DNA from: Streptomyces sp. D2-8
GTDB taxonomy: Bacteria > Actinomycetota > Actinomycetes > Streptomycetales > Streptomycetaceae
NCBI RefSeq assembly: GCF_023184515.1
Contig: NZ_JAAHBP010000024.1
Location: 103,707 to 167,706, forward strand
DNA length: 64,000 nucleotides
Direction of reading: 5' to 3'
The notes beneath the pieces are model-generated. The model ran no database searches and was not told the DNA's origin. It worked only from the letters and a program-made list of their open reading frames with translations. Below, piece after piece: positions 1 to 8,870 of this stretch. Numbering within the stretch: the first letter of the stretch is position 1; each line of letters starts with the position of its first letter. Made by a program: the position numbers and the translations under genes.

Positions 1-492
1 CGTGGACATCGACAGCACCGACTCGACCTCGGACCGCGTCGGCAGCTCGCGTACCCCGGAACCGAGGGAGCGCCGCAGGAACGTGCGGCCGTCGACGCGC
101 ACGTTGATCGGCCAGTTGCCGCCGGACGAGGAGAACGGCCCGTCCGGCACCCTGCCGTCCCGCTCCCGCCCGGTGCCCCCGAGGAAGTCGGGCGCCCACA
201 GCGAGGCGCGCGGCGTACGGTCGACGGTCCAGTCCCAGTACGGCAGTGACACCGACGCGTCCACCGACTGCAGCGCCCGCTCGAACTCCAGGAGGAATCT
301 TCGGTGCCAGGGCAGGAAGGACGGTGAACGGTGCCCGGTCCGCTCGCCGTTGTCGGTGTCGGAGACGATGAACGAGTTGTGCGTCGTGACGAACTCGTCG
401 TAGCGGCCGCTGCGCTTCAGCTCCAGCAGCGCGGCGACGAAACGCCGCTTCTCGTCGGCGGTCAGGGTGGACTGGTTCTTGCGGACAGCCAT
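1..492 (-). CDS. melC2: Tyrosinase MelC2 (N-terminal part, runs off the window)
   Basis: Copper monooxygenase that oxidises tyrosine to dopaquinone in melanin formation. The first 164 residues are present, starting MAVRKNQSTLTADEKRRF; the rest lies beyond position 1. The three CuA histidines are visible at residues 38 (TTHNS), 54 (TGHRS) and 63 (PWHRR), the positions known for Streptomyces tyrosinases. The CuB half is outside the window. It lies 32 bp downstream of melC1 on the same strand, the usual melC1-melC2 order, and is probably cotranscribed with it. It has no signal peptide, as expected because MelC1 carries it out of the cell. Confidence 0.95.
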   Translation of the reverse strand, partial: MAVRKNQSTLTADEKRRFVAALLELKRSGRYDEFVTTHNSFIVSDTDNGERTGHRSPSFLPWHRRFLLEFERALQSVDASVSLPYWDWTVDRTPRASLWAPDFLGGTGRERDGRVPDGPFSSSGGNWPINVRVDGRTFLRRSLGSGVRELPTRSEVESVLSMST

Positions 493-524
493 GTGCGGGT
501 GCTCCAGATGCCTTGCGATGCGGT

Positions 525-890
525 TCAGTTGGCGGGGAAGGGCAGCAGGGCCGCGCCCTGCAGCTCGTCCACCGCGGCGCGGGCGGCGGCGCGCGGGGTG
601 GCCACCGGGTCGTAGTGGCTGACGACGCTGATCCAGCTGCCGTCGGCGTTGCGCATCACGTGCAGCTCCACCCCGTCGACGAACACCGCGATTCCCGCGC
701 CGTGGTGGTGGTGACCGGACCCGCCGGCCGGCCGGCCCTGTATCCGGCGGCCCTTGTAGACCTCGTCGAAGGTTCCGGGGGAGTCGTGGTGCCCGGCGGC
801 CGAGGCCGGGGGGATGGCTGACAACGTCCCCGCGCTCGTGGCGAGAACGGCAGCGGCGGTGAGCGCGCTGCGGCGGCTGAGTTCCGGCAT
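525..890 (-). CDS. melC1: Tyrosinase copper chaperone MelC1
   Basis: Helper protein that loads copper into MelC2 and carries it through the Tat pathway. The 121-residue product starts MPELSRRSALTAAAV, with a twin-arginine-type signal ending near ASA, then a HHHH cluster around residue 60 and the conserved stretch YDPVATPRAAARAAVDEL. I chose the ATG at 890 because a GGAGGT ribosome site sits just upstream; a longer frame to 1136 has no such site and would bury the signal peptide. First gene of the melC operon. Confidence 0.95.
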   Translation of the reverse strand: MPELSRRSALTAAAVLATSAGTLSAIPPASAAGHHDSPGTFDEVYKGRRIQGRPAGGSGHHHHGAGIAVFVDGVELHVMRNADGSWISVVSHYDPVATPRAAARAAVDELQGAALLPFPAN

Positions 891-1230
891 ACGGACCTCC
901 TGGGTGGGTTCGGCTGATGACCCCGCATGCCTATCGGCACGCCCGCTACCGGGAGAAATCCACGCGAGCCGGTTGGCTGTGATCCGGGCAATTCCCCTTA
1001 TGTGGTGCAAGGTTGAACCAAGATGATCTTGTCGCGAGGTGTCTGCGTACGCGTGCGGAAGGGGAAATTCCACCGGTGGGGGGTGCTGTGGCGGATGTTT
1101 CTGCCTGTGCGGTCCGCTGTCCGTGGTACGCGTCACGCCGCGAAACTGGCGCGATCCGGCGGTCCGGCCGACGGTGCCCGCGTGCTGCTACTCTGCGTCG
1201 GCAATCGACAGCTCTCGGTAATTCTCAGGG
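891..1230. other. Divergent intergenic region, melC / flavin monooxygenase
   Basis: About 340 bp without a convincing gene. It must hold the melC promoter (minus strand) and the promoter of the monooxygenase (plus strand). A 10-bp perfect palindrome CCACCGGTGG lies at 1070-1079 and could be an operator. A less GC-rich patch at about 985-1030 is a plausible melC promoter zone. No RNA gene was recognised. Confidence 0.5.
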
Positions 1231-1236
1231 GTGTGC

Positions 1237-2442
1237 GTGAAGGTCGCCTGTGTCGGCGGCGGGCCCGCCGGTCTGTATCTCTCGATCCTGCTCAAACGGC
1301 AGGACCCGTCCCACGACATCACCGTCTACGAACGTGATCCGGAGGGTTCGACCTACGGCTGGGGCGTGACGTACTGGCGCGGACTGCTCGACCAACTCCA
1401 CGAGCAGGACCCCGAGTCGGCGGGCGCCCTCGACGCCGGTTCCGTCCGGTGGAGCGACGGCGTCGCCCACGTCCGGGACCTGACGACCCGGCACAGCGGC
1501 GACCAGGGGCACGGCATCGGCCGCCACCGGCTTCTGGAGATCCTCACCGCCCGGGCCCGCGACCTCGGCGTGCGTCTGGAGTACGAGCGCGAGATCACCG
1601 CCGGCGGCCTGCCGTCCGGCGCCGACCTGATCGTGGCGGCCGACGGGGTCCGCAGCGCCCTGCGCACCCGCCACTCCGCCCACTTCGGCACACAGCTCAC
1701 GCCCGGGCGCAATCACTACGTCTGGCTCGGCACCCCCAAGGTCTTCGACGCCTTCACCTTCGCCTTCGTGGAGACCGCCCACGGCTGGATCTGGTGCTAC
1801 GGCTACGGCTACGGCCCCGACCGCAGCACCTGTGTCGTCGAGTGCGCACCCGAGACCTGGACCGGGCTCGGACTGGACCGGGCGAGCGAGGCCGACGGGC
1901 GGGCCCTGCTGGAGAAGCTCTTCGCCGGCGTCCTCGACGGGAACCCCCTGCTGGGCCGCCCCGGCGGCACCCCGTGGCAGACCTTCCGCACCCTCACGAA
2001 CGACACCTGGCACCACGGCAACCTCGTCCTGCTCGGCGACGCCGCCCACACCACGCACTACTCCGTCGGCGCCGGCACCACCCTCGCCCTGGAGGACGCG
2101 ATCGCCCTGGCCGCCGCGCTGCGCGAGCACCCGGAGCTGCCGCAGGCCCTCGCCCGCTACGAGCGGGAACGCAAGGCGGCCCTGCTGCCCGTACAGAGCG
2201 CGGCCCGCTACAGCGCCCAGTGGTACGAGAACCTGCCGCGCTACATGCAGCTGCCCCCGGAGCGCATGTTCGCCCTGCTCGGCCAGCGCCACTCGCCCCT
2301 GCTGCCCTACGTTCCGCCCCAGCTGTACTACCGGCTCGACCGGGCGGCAGGGCAGCTGGAGCCGCTGCGCCGGTTCAAGCGCTGGCTGGGTCCGAAGGTC
2401 GCGCGGACCGTACACGCACGGGCGCTGGCGTCCCGCGAATAG
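1237..2442 (+). CDS. FAD-dependent aromatic monooxygenase
   Basis: Group A flavoprotein hydroxylase. The N-terminus has a dinucleotide-binding motif (VACVGGGPAGLYLSI) with the acidic end of the second strand (YERD). A second FAD motif (LLGDAAHTTHY) lies about residue 265-275. The STYGWGVTYWRGLL stretch after the first fold resembles VioD and anthraniloyl/salicylyl-CoA hydroxylase N-terminal domains, so the substrate may be an aromatic acid or its CoA ester; this is inference. About 401 residues, single-domain. The GTG at 1237 is preferred over the one at 1231 because AGGGG is then 5 nt upstream. It stands alone and ends at a strong hairpin. Confidence 0.85.
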   Translation: MKVACVGGGPAGLYLSILLKRQDPSHDITVYERDPEGSTYGWGVTYWRGLLDQLHEQDPESAGALDAGSVRWSDGVAHVRDLTTRHSGDQGHGIGRHRLLEILTARARDLGVRLEYEREITAGGLPSGADLIVAADGVRSALRTRHSAHFGTQLTPGRNHYVWLGTPKVFDAFTFAFVETAHGWIWCYGYGYGPDRSTCVVECAPETWTGLGLDRASEADGRALLEKLFAGVLDGNPLLGRPGGTPWQTFRTLTNDTWHHGNLVLLGDAAHTTHYSVGAGTTLALEDAIALAAALREHPELPQALARYERERKAALLPVQSAARYSAQWYENLPRYMQLPPERMFALLGQRHSPLLPYVPPQLYYRLDRAAGQLEPLRRFKRWLGPKVARTVHARALASRE

Positions 2443-2455
2443 CCTCCGGAATCCT

Positions 2456-2499
2456 GGGTGGATTGCTGTTCACTGATTGGGGTGAACAGCAATCCACCC
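2456..2499. terminator. Bidirectional hairpin terminator
   Basis: Perfect 18-bp inverted repeat (arms 2456-2473 and 2482-2499) with an 8-nt loop, 13 bp after the monooxygenase stop. A convergent gene ends at 2637, so this is best read as a terminator serving mainly the plus-strand gene. No U-tract follows, which is common in Streptomyces terminators. Confidence 0.85.
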
Positions 2500-2636
2500 G
2501 CGCCTCGCTCGGCGCCGCCCACCCTCATTCTGCGGGCCGTGCCACCCGGGCAGACCGCCTCCGTCAACGGCGTCAACGTCCTGATGCGCACGATCGGCCT
2601 GGACGGCTTGCGTACCTCACCCCCTGGTCGAACCCC

Positions 2637-4361
2637 CTAGCCGAACAGCCGCTCCAGGAAGGTGTTGCCGTACACCCGGTGCGGATCCAGCCGGTCCAGC
2701 ACCGCGTCCGCCGCCGCCCACTCGGCCGGGCCGACCGCCGCCGGAACGACGCTGCCCAGCATCTCCTCGTCGCTCCACACCCCGTCGTCCGTGTACGCCC
2801 ACCCCTTGGACCACTCCACCCGGGTGAGCGCGAACCCGCCGTCGAACGTGCGCAGCAGGAACCGCTCGATCTCGCGCAGGAACGCCTCCGCGTCCGGTGT
2901 GCCCGGCAGCGTCAGGACGTCCAGCCACACGGCCGTGTCCCACTCGGGGTGGTCCTCGGGCGGCCGCAGCGCCGACAGCAGCGGCGGACGGGCCCCCGCC
3001 ACGTCGGCGTCGCCCGGGTCGTCCAGGCCGGTCACCCGGATCTCCACCGAGCCGTTGACCGGGAAGCTGCCCCGGGCGGCGTACGCCGTCAGCCGCTCGC
3101 GGTAGAAGGCGGCGAACTCGGAGACGACCCGCTGCACCCGGTCCCGCGAGGTGAGGACCGCGTAGCCGTTGGCGTGCACCTGTAGCGTGGTCGGTTTCAG
3201 ATACAGCAGCGTGTTCTTGGACGGCCCCCAGAGGTCCGCGGACAGCGTCGTCACCAGCCCGAGCGCGGCGGCCTCGTACTGTGCGGTGCCGAGCACCGGC
3301 GCCAGGTACCAGGCCGCCTCCGACGTCATCCGCCCGACCAGTTCCGCCACCGGCGCCGGGATGTTGTCCGAGAACGGGTAGTTGTACGGCCGGTTCACCT
3401 TCCGCGAGGTCAGCGGCCGGGTGGGCGAGACGCTCCACACCTTCAGCCAGGGGTAGTCGGTGAAGGCGAACCAGATCGCCTCGACCCGCCCCGCCTCGTC
3501 CAGGAAACGCGCGAGGGTCCGCCCGTCGCCCGAGCCGGGCGCGGCGAACAGTTCCCCGGCCGGGATGTCCGTGCGGCTCACGCACCTGAGGTCGGTGTTC
3601 GCGCCGACCCGCAGCACCACCTCGGTCACCAGGGACCGCCCCAGGTGGGTCAGCAGCGCGGCGCAGTCCGCCTCGTCGCGGTGGAACGTGCGCAGCACGT
3701 AGGCGCCGGCCCGGGAGTCCCACACGACCGCCGTCAGCGACAGGATCAGATTGCTGAGCGAGCCGTACGTGTGCCCGGCCCGCCGTGGCTCGCCCCGCGC
3801 GGGTACGGCGGTGCCGTGCGCGTCGACGGCGAGGGCGCCGCCCAGGGTCAGCACGCCGGGAGCGGGGGCGGCCGTGACGCCGAGGCCGTGCTCCTCCAGG
3901 AAGGTCAGCAGGGCCTCCATGGTCACGCCGGTCCCGGCCCGCACGGCGGTGGGGGAGTCCAGCGCGAGGCCGGTGAGGTGGGGCGCGGTATCGACGAGGA
4001 GGACCGGCGCACCGGACGGTGTCCCCTCCGTGACCGTCAGGGGCGACCAGCCGTGCGAGGCGCCCCGGGCGCGCACCCGCCACCCCTGCCGCCACGCCCA
4101 GTTGACGACGGCGACGACCTGGCCCGGGCTGTCCGGCGCACAGGCCCACAGACCGTCGGCGGTGATCTCGCCGACCCAGTTCCGGTACGCCGAGCGGTAC
4201 AGCGCGACGTCCGCGGGGAAGTCCGGCAACTCCGCCGCTGCGGCCGCCGGATCCGCCGGCAGACCGGGCACGGCGGCCAGCGCGGCGGAGGTCAGGAGGA
4301 AGCCCCGGCGCGTCCAGGACGACGCGTCCGACGGGTAGTTGTTCGCTGAACCAGTGGTCAC
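2637..4361 (-). CDS. Secreted covalent-FAD oxidase, cholesterol oxidase type II-like
   Basis: Vanillyl-alcohol-oxidase-fold flavoprotein of 574 residues. The N-terminus has a Tat signal (SWTRRGFLLTSAALAAVPG), so it is exported folded. The FAD-binding (PCMH) domain follows, with RARGASHGWSPLT at residues 97-109; His103 aligns by motif with the histidine that covalently binds FAD in Brevibacterium type II cholesterol oxidase. The second half matches the substrate-binding domain of those enzymes. It would oxidise a sterol or other bulky alcohol with oxygen, giving H2O2; the substrate is not proven. It is transcribed divergently from the aldo/keto reductase across a 139-bp gap. Confidence 0.85.
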   Translation of the reverse strand: MTTGSANNYPSDASSWTRRGFLLTSAALAAVPGLPADPAAAAAELPDFPADVALYRSAYRNWVGEITADGLWACAPDSPGQVVAVVNWAWRQGWRVRARGASHGWSPLTVTEGTPSGAPVLLVDTAPHLTGLALDSPTAVRAGTGVTMEALLTFLEEHGLGVTAAPAPGVLTLGGALAVDAHGTAVPARGEPRRAGHTYGSLSNLILSLTAVVWDSRAGAYVLRTFHRDEADCAALLTHLGRSLVTEVVLRVGANTDLRCVSRTDIPAGELFAAPGSGDGRTLARFLDEAGRVEAIWFAFTDYPWLKVWSVSPTRPLTSRKVNRPYNYPFSDNIPAPVAELVGRMTSEAAWYLAPVLGTAQYEAAALGLVTTLSADLWGPSKNTLLYLKPTTLQVHANGYAVLTSRDRVQRVVSEFAAFYRERLTAYAARGSFPVNGSVEIRVTGLDDPGDADVAGARPPLLSALRPPEDHPEWDTAVWLDVLTLPGTPDAEAFLREIERFLLRTFDGGFALTRVEWSKGWAYTDDGVWSDEEMLGSVVPAAVGPAEWAAADAVLDRLDPHRVYGNTFLERLFG

Positions 4362-4500
4362 GTGGAGTCACGCTAGGGGCTGGTTGACAGGTGATGCGTT
4401 CCTGTCGCACCTATTCACTCGTGTGAGTGAATCGAGCAGGCTCGGCAGACCGGACCGATACGTTCCGCGCCGTGCGGTGACGGATGACAGACTGACACCC

Positions 4501-5484
4501 ATGGACGAGCGCACATTCGACAGGTCGGGTCAGCACGCCTCCGTCATCGGTCTGGGCACCTGGCAGCTGGGTGCCGACTGGGGAGACGTCGACGACAAGG
4601 AAGCCCTCACGGTACTGGAGACGGCGGCCGAGGCCGGGGTGACCTTCTTCGACACCGCCGACGTGTACGGCGACGGCCGCAGCGAGCAGACCATCGCCGC
4701 GTTCCTCAGCGGCCGCCCGGACCTGCACGTCATGGTCGCCACGAAGATGGGCCGCCGGGTCGACCAGATCCCCGGGAACTACGTGCTCGACAACTTCCGC
4801 GCCTGGAACGACCGCTCCCGGCGCAACCTCGGCGTCGACCGGATCGACCTGGTGCAGCTGCACTGCCCGCCGACGCCCGTCTACTCCACGGACGAGGTGT
4901 TCGACGCCCTCGACACCCTGGTCGAGGAGGAGCGGGTCGCCGCCTACGGCGTCAGCGTCGAGACCTGCGAGGAGGCGCTGACCGCGATCGCCCGGCCGAA
5001 CGTGGCGAGCGTGCAGATCATCCTCAACCCGTTCCGCATGAAACCCCTGCGCGAGGTGCTCCCGGCCGCCCGTGAGGCGGGCGTCGGCATCATCGCCCGC
5101 GTACCGCTGGCCTCGGGCCTGCTGTCGGGAAAGTACACCCGGGACACCGTCTTCCCGGAGAACGACCACCGCACCTACAACCGGCACGGCGAGTCCTTCG
5201 ACGTGGGCGAGACCTTCTCCGGCGTCGACTACGCCACCGGTGTGGAGGCAGCCGCCGAGTTCGCGGCGCTCGCCCCCGAGGGTTACACCCCGGCCCAGCT
5301 GGCCCTGCGCTGGATCGTCGAGCAGCCCGGCGTCACGACCGTGATCCCCGGCGCGCGCTCACCCGAGCAGGCCCGGGCCAACGCGGCCGCCGCCCGCCTC
5401 CCGGAGCTGCCCGGCGAGACGCCGGCGGCGATCCGCGACCTGTACGACCGGCGCATCAAGGGCCAGGTCGAATCCCGCTGGTGA
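4501..5484 (+). CDS. Aldo/keto reductase
   Basis: NADPH-dependent oxidoreductase of 327 residues with an (alpha/beta)8 barrel. Family residues are visible: Asp and Tyr in FFDTADVYGDGRSE, Lys in MVATKMG and His in LVQLHCPP. The C-terminal TTVIPGARSPEQ motif binds the cofactor phosphate. The substrate cannot be read from the sequence. Start ATG 4501 (MDERTFDRSGQHAS) fits the family length; the frame is open back to 4339 but that part is the divergent promoter region. It converges with the next gene, 9 bp away. Confidence 0.9.
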   Translation: MDERTFDRSGQHASVIGLGTWQLGADWGDVDDKEALTVLETAAEAGVTFFDTADVYGDGRSEQTIAAFLSGRPDLHVMVATKMGRRVDQIPGNYVLDNFRAWNDRSRRNLGVDRIDLVQLHCPPTPVYSTDEVFDALDTLVEEERVAAYGVSVETCEEALTAIARPNVASVQIILNPFRMKPLREVLPAAREAGVGIIARVPLASGLLSGKYTRDTVFPENDHRTYNRHGESFDVGETFSGVDYATGVEAAAEFAALAPEGYTPAQLALRWIVEQPGVTTVIPGARSPEQARANAAAARLPELPGETPAAIRDLYDRRIKGQVESRW

Positions 5485-5493
5485 GGCCGGTTC

Positions 5494-5838
5494 TCACGGC
5501 TCCAGGAGCAGCTCCCTCTCCTGCTCCTGGTCGCCGGAGGCAACGCCGTCGTCGCGGGCCGTGAAGGTCCGGGTGAGCGTGTCGCTCGCCCGCCGCACGG
5601 CCTCCGGGCTGCCCTGCACGGTGACGGTCACGGGCGCGGAAAGCCGCCCGGGACCCTCTCCGCCACCGCCGGAACCCGCATCCGTCTCCCCGTCGAAGGT
5701 CGCCGTGTGCACCGTCGCCTTCTCGTCGGCGGGAAGCTCGTCCGGCGACCCGAACGTGCCTTCCAGGGCCCGGACGACGGTTCGCGCGTCGTCGGCACCC
5801 CCGCCGCTGAGCGTCACGGTGAGCTGCGTACCGGACAT
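5494..5838 (-). CDS. Small hypothetical protein
   Basis: Not recognised. The 114-residue acidic protein (MSGTQLTVTLSGGG) has no signal peptide or membrane segment. Two halves look like short beta-alpha-beta units (QLTVTLSGG..VVRALEGTF and PVTVTVQGSPEAVRRASDTL) joined by a Gly-rich spacer at about residues 50-62. A GAGGAGG ribosome site precedes ATG 5838 at a spacing of about 10. It is convergent with the aldo/keto reductase and divergent from the DUF6328 gene. Confidence 0.6.
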   Translation of the reverse strand: MSGTQLTVTLSGGGADDARTVVRALEGTFGSPDELPADEKATVHTATFDGETDAGSGGGGEGPGRLSAPVTVTVQGSPEAVRRASDTLTRTFTARDDGVASGDQEQERELLLEP

Positions 5839-5985
5839 GCGTCCACGACCTCCTCGTGCTCTGCGTCATTCGCGCCGTCCGTGTAACCGTCCGCTGATCT
5901 CTCAAACCGCCGCGAGCCCCGGGACGACGACTCGTTCCGGGGAACCTGGGAAAGAGGAGGGCTCGGACTCACACCGGGAGGAACA

Positions 5986-6486
5986 GTGGCGGCGGACGCG
6001 GCAGAGGGCGGGGTCATGCGCCGGGGGCGCAACGAGACGGAGGAGGAGAGAGCGGACCGGATGTGGCAGGAGCTCATCCAGGAAGTCCGCGTGGCGCAGA
6101 TGGGCGTGCAGATCCTGTTCGGCTTTCTGCTCACGGTGGTGTTCACCGAGAAGTACGACGACCTCTCCTCCGCCGACCAGACGATCTATCTCGTGACGGT
6201 CGTCCTCGGCGCCTGCGCGACCGGGGCGCTCATAGGCCCGGTGTCCCTGCACCGCCTCGTCTCCGGGCGGCGCGTCAAACCCCAGGCGGTGCAGCTGGCC
6301 TCGCGGCTCACCCTGCTCGGGCTCGTGCTGCTGCTCGCCACGACGACCTCCTCACTGCTGCTGATCCTGCGCGTGGCGACGCACGACGGTTTCGTGCCCT
6401 ACCTGGTCGCCGGTGTGGTCTGCTGGTATCTGCTGTGCTGGTTCGTCCTGCCGCTGTGGACCCGGCGCCGTTACACGTCGAGGTGA
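5986..6486 (+). CDS. DUF6328-type four-helix membrane protein
   Basis: A 166-residue integral membrane protein. A charged N-terminus (RRGRNETEEERADRMWQEL) is followed by four hydrophobic helices at about residues 43-60, 71-90, 103-125 and 135-155. The opening ELIQEVRVAQMGVQILFGFL is the hallmark of a family common in actinomycetes, with no known function. GTG start 5986 is fixed by a GGGAGG site 5 nt upstream. Its last 135 bp overlap the 3' end of the convergent DUF2238 gene. Confidence 0.75.
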   Translation: MAADAAEGGVMRRGRNETEEERADRMWQELIQEVRVAQMGVQILFGFLLTVVFTEKYDDLSSADQTIYLVTVVLGACATGALIGPVSLHRLVSGRRVKPQAVQLASRLTLLGLVLLLATTTSSLLLILRVATHDGFVPYLVAGVVCWYLLCWFVLPLWTRRRYTSR

Positions 6487-7119
6487 CGCCACCGCGACCA
6501 GCTGCCGGTCGTGCACCCGGCTGAGCAGCAGCAGCGACGCGGTCGCCCCGATCAGCGCGCAGAACATGTCCCACTGCGTGTCCCAGACATCGCCCTGGGT
6601 GGCCAGGAAGGCGTCCGCCGCGTGTCCGCCGGCCACGGCGGCCGCCCACTCGAGCATCTCGAAGACGGCGCTGAAGGCCAGACAGACGCACACGGTGAGC
6701 GGAGCGAGCCAGCGGCTGTCGCGCAGCGGCGAGGTGCGCACCAGCAGTTCGCGCACCAGCACCGCCGGGACGAAGCCTTGCATCAGATGGCCGAACCGGT
6801 CGTAGGGATTGCGGTCCCAGCCGAAGGCGTCCCGGACCCGGTCGCCGACCGGCACCTCGGCGTACGTGTAGTGGCCGCCCACCATGAGCACCACGGCGTG
6901 GGCGGCCAGCAGGCAGCACAGCAGGCCGGTGAGCGGGAAGCGCCGCCGGGTCAGCACCAGGAGCGGCAGGCCCACCACGACCCACACGACCTCCAGGAAC
7001 CAAATCGTGCGGTCGTGCGGGTTCCATCCGGACAGGGCCAGCACCGCGAGAACGCCCCAGGCGAGGGTGGCGGGCAGGGACGGACGGCGACCGGAACTCA
7101 CGTCGGACACAGCGGACAC
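6352..7119 (-). CDS. DUF2238 (YjdF-like) membrane protein
   Basis: Polytopic inner-membrane protein of unknown function. Several helices are evident, with the conserved YDRFGHLMQGFVPA and WDTQWDMFCALIGA motifs. I chose GTG 7119 (MSAVSDVSSGRRPSLP) because GAGAGGAG lies about 7 nt upstream; an ATG at 7173 sits inside the hairpin that ends the previous gene. The family is usually about 200-210 residues, but this copy has about 40 extra polar residues after the last helix. That tail is antisense to the DUF6328 gene and may come from loss of the original stop. Confidence 0.8.
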   Translation of the reverse strand: MSAVSDVSSGRRPSLPATLAWGVLAVLALSGWNPHDRTIWFLEVVWVVVGLPLLVLTRRRFPLTGLLCCLLAAHAVVLMVGGHYTYAEVPVGDRVRDAFGWDRNPYDRFGHLMQGFVPAVLVRELLVRTSPLRDSRWLAPLTVCVCLAFSAVFEMLEWAAAVAGGHAADAFLATQGDVWDTQWDMFCALIGATASLLLLSRVHDRQLVAVASPRRVTAPGPQRQDEPAQQIPADHTGDQVGHETVVRRHAQDQQQ

Positions 7120-7166
7120 GGCGGGCTCCTCTCGGGGCAGCCCATCGTCCTCGCGGGGGTGGGACC

Positions 7167-7194
7167 CCGGCATGAGTACGCCTACTCATGCCGG
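7167..7194. terminator. Hairpin after the SsgA-like gene
   Basis: Perfect 12-bp inverted repeat (7167-7178 with 7183-7194) around a 4-nt loop. It begins 8 bp past the stop codon at 7202 of the minus-strand SsgA-like gene, the right place for its terminator. An operator role for the DUF2238 gene is possible but less likely. Confidence 0.75.
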
Positions 7195-7201
7195 CCGCGA
7201 T

Positions 7202-7627
7202 TCAGCTCCCGGCGATGACGTTCGCGAGGAAGTCGTCGACATGGACTTCCTCGCACCCCGGCGGAACCACCTCGTGGGTCTCGCGCAGGAACGCCGCGAA
7301 CCCCGGCGCCCACGCGAACACCACCGCGTGGTGCCGACCGCCGTCGGGGCGGGCGTCGCCGAAGAACTCCATGCGCAGCTCCTGCCACATCCCCCGCGAC
7401 TCCGGGCGCATCCGCACGTCGCCCACCCCGACCGGACGCCGCAGCGCGTCACCGAGCATCTCCCGGTCCAGCTGCCACCGGGCCAGGACCCGGCCGTCGT
7501 GGCTGAAGACCACGGTGACGGCGAACGGGTCCGCGGCGTCGTAGCTCAGGTGGGCGAGCACGGAGAAACGGTCCGTGTCACCCGCCTGGAGCTGCACCAC
7601 CAGGGTCTTGTGGACGAACGAGTTCAC
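7202..7627 (-). CDS. SsgA-like protein (SALP)
   Basis: Member of the actinomycete family that controls sporulation-specific cell division (SsgA/SsgB recruit FtsZ). The 141-residue protein has the family signatures LSYDAADPFAVTVVFS, RWQLDREMLGDALRRPVGVGDVR and an LRETHEVVPPG segment near the end. GTG 7627 is supported by GGAGG at the right spacing; the frame is open further upstream but without a ribosome site. It is probably monocistronic, ending at the 7167-7194 hairpin. Which SALP subgroup it belongs to cannot be told by eye. Confidence 0.85.
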   Translation of the reverse strand: MNSFVHKTLVVQLQAGDTDRFSVLAHLSYDAADPFAVTVVFSHDGRVLARWQLDREMLGDALRRPVGVGDVRMRPESRGMWQELRMEFFGDARPDGGRHHAVVFAWAPGFAAFLRETHEVVPPGCEEVHVDDFLANVIAGS

Positions 7628-7689
7628 GAGGGGGCCTCCGGGAAGTACCGACGTAGAGCCCTCTAGTACCCCCGATCCAGCCGGAATGC

Positions 7690-8730
7690 TCAGCCGACCG
7701 GGTGATTCCCGCGAGCACCGCGCAGCGACTCGATGCACACGGCGACGGCCCGCTGGAGCTCCTCCAGACGCTGCACCATGTCGTCCTCGTAGAACTCCCC
7801 GGCGTCGTCGAAGGTCAGCTCCTCGAACACCTTGGTCGCCTTCTGCAGGCTGCTGTAGAACTTCGTGCGGCGCTCCCGCACCCGCAGCCCCGGGTCGGCC
7901 TCCACGACCTCCACGACGAGGGACTTCATCGTGTCGTACGCCTCGGCGGCCCACTCGCCGGCGTTCTCGTCCTCGTCCAGCTCGTCGATGAGCGACAGGT
8001 GCCGCTCGGCCTCCTGCCGCAGGTCGGCGGGTGCGTCGACGGTCTGCCCGGCGGGCGTCTTGATCTGCCCCGACTCGGCGATCTGGCGCACGTATCCGAT
8101 CCGGTCGGCCGCCTTGCTCTCACCGGCGACGGCCTTCTTCAGCTCGTCGGTGCGCACGACGTCACGGGCCAGCTCCGACTGGAGGTCAGGGTCCTCGCGG
8201 ACCCGGTCCAGCAGGGCCTGGCGGGCCGCCCGGGCGGTGGAGGGGTCGGCGAGGATCGCGGCGCGCAGGGCCGTGGGGTTCTCCGCGACCTCCAGGGCCT
8301 TCGTGGGCCGGATGCCCTCCGCTTCGGCGGCCTCGGTGATGGCGGTGCCGCGCTCGGAGGTCGCGCTGTTGCGGGAGACGTAGTAGCTCAGCCACACGTC
8401 GGCGTCCGGCAGGTCCACCTCCTGGCCCGGCGTCAGCGCCTCGAAGTGCGGGACCATCCCGTCGTCGGCCGCCCGGTCCCACGCCTTGTAGTAGCGCATG
8501 ACCCGCTCCGGGGAGCAGCCGGCGAGTTCCGCGAACTCCTTCGCGGACACCTTCGGCGTCTCGTCCGCGCCCTGCCCGCCGGGCCGCACACTGCGCGCCA
8601 CCTTCAGCCCGAAGGCCCACCCTCCGGTCCGGGCGTACACCCCGAACTCCCGCGCGTCCCGCGCGACCAGGTCGGAGACGGGCGCCGGGGCAGCGGGGGA
8701 CGTCTCGGGCGGGGTCATGGCTACGGTCAC
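7690..8730 (-). CDS. Unknown cytoplasmic protein with an N-terminal HTH-like segment
   Basis: No known function recognised. The 346-residue product has a helix-turn-helix-like stretch near residues 55-85 (VSAKEFAELAGCSPERVMRYY). The central and C-terminal parts are strongly charged and helical, possibly coiled coil, with a terminal four-helix look (SLVVEVVEADPGLRVRERR, KFYSSLQKATKVFEEL). GTG 8730 is chosen because GGAGAG lies about 7 nt upstream; ATG 8718 is an alternative. There are no membrane segments. A nucleoid- or DNA-associated role is only a guess. Confidence 0.7.
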   Translation of the reverse strand: MTVAMTPPETSPAAPAPVSDLVARDAREFGVYARTGGWAFGLKVARSVRPGGQGADETPKVSAKEFAELAGCSPERVMRYYKAWDRAADDGMVPHFEALTPGQEVDLPDADVWLSYYVSRNSATSERGTAITEAAEAEGIRPTKALEVAENPTALRAAILADPSTARAARQALLDRVREDPDLQSELARDVVRTDELKKAVAGESKAADRIGYVRQIAESGQIKTPAGQTVDAPADLRQEAERHLSLIDELDEDENAGEWAAEAYDTMKSLVVEVVEADPGLRVRERRTKFYSSLQKATKVFEELTFDDAGEFYEDDMVQRLEELQRAVAVCIESLRGARGNHPVG

Positions 8731-8870
8731 GGACGACTCTCCTGAGGCGGGGCAGATCGGACTGCACGAGGTGCGCACGGAAGCCTAGCGGCACCTGCTG
8801 ACCTCGCTGTTCACCCGCCCGCACGACCCGTCCGAAAACCGTTGTCCCGACCGGGCACGGGTGCGCGACG

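Noticed and set aside
1225..2415. A 396-codon minus-strand frame opposite the monooxygenase
   Set aside because: Repetitive Gly/Ala/Val/Gln composition and complete overlap with a clear enzyme gene.
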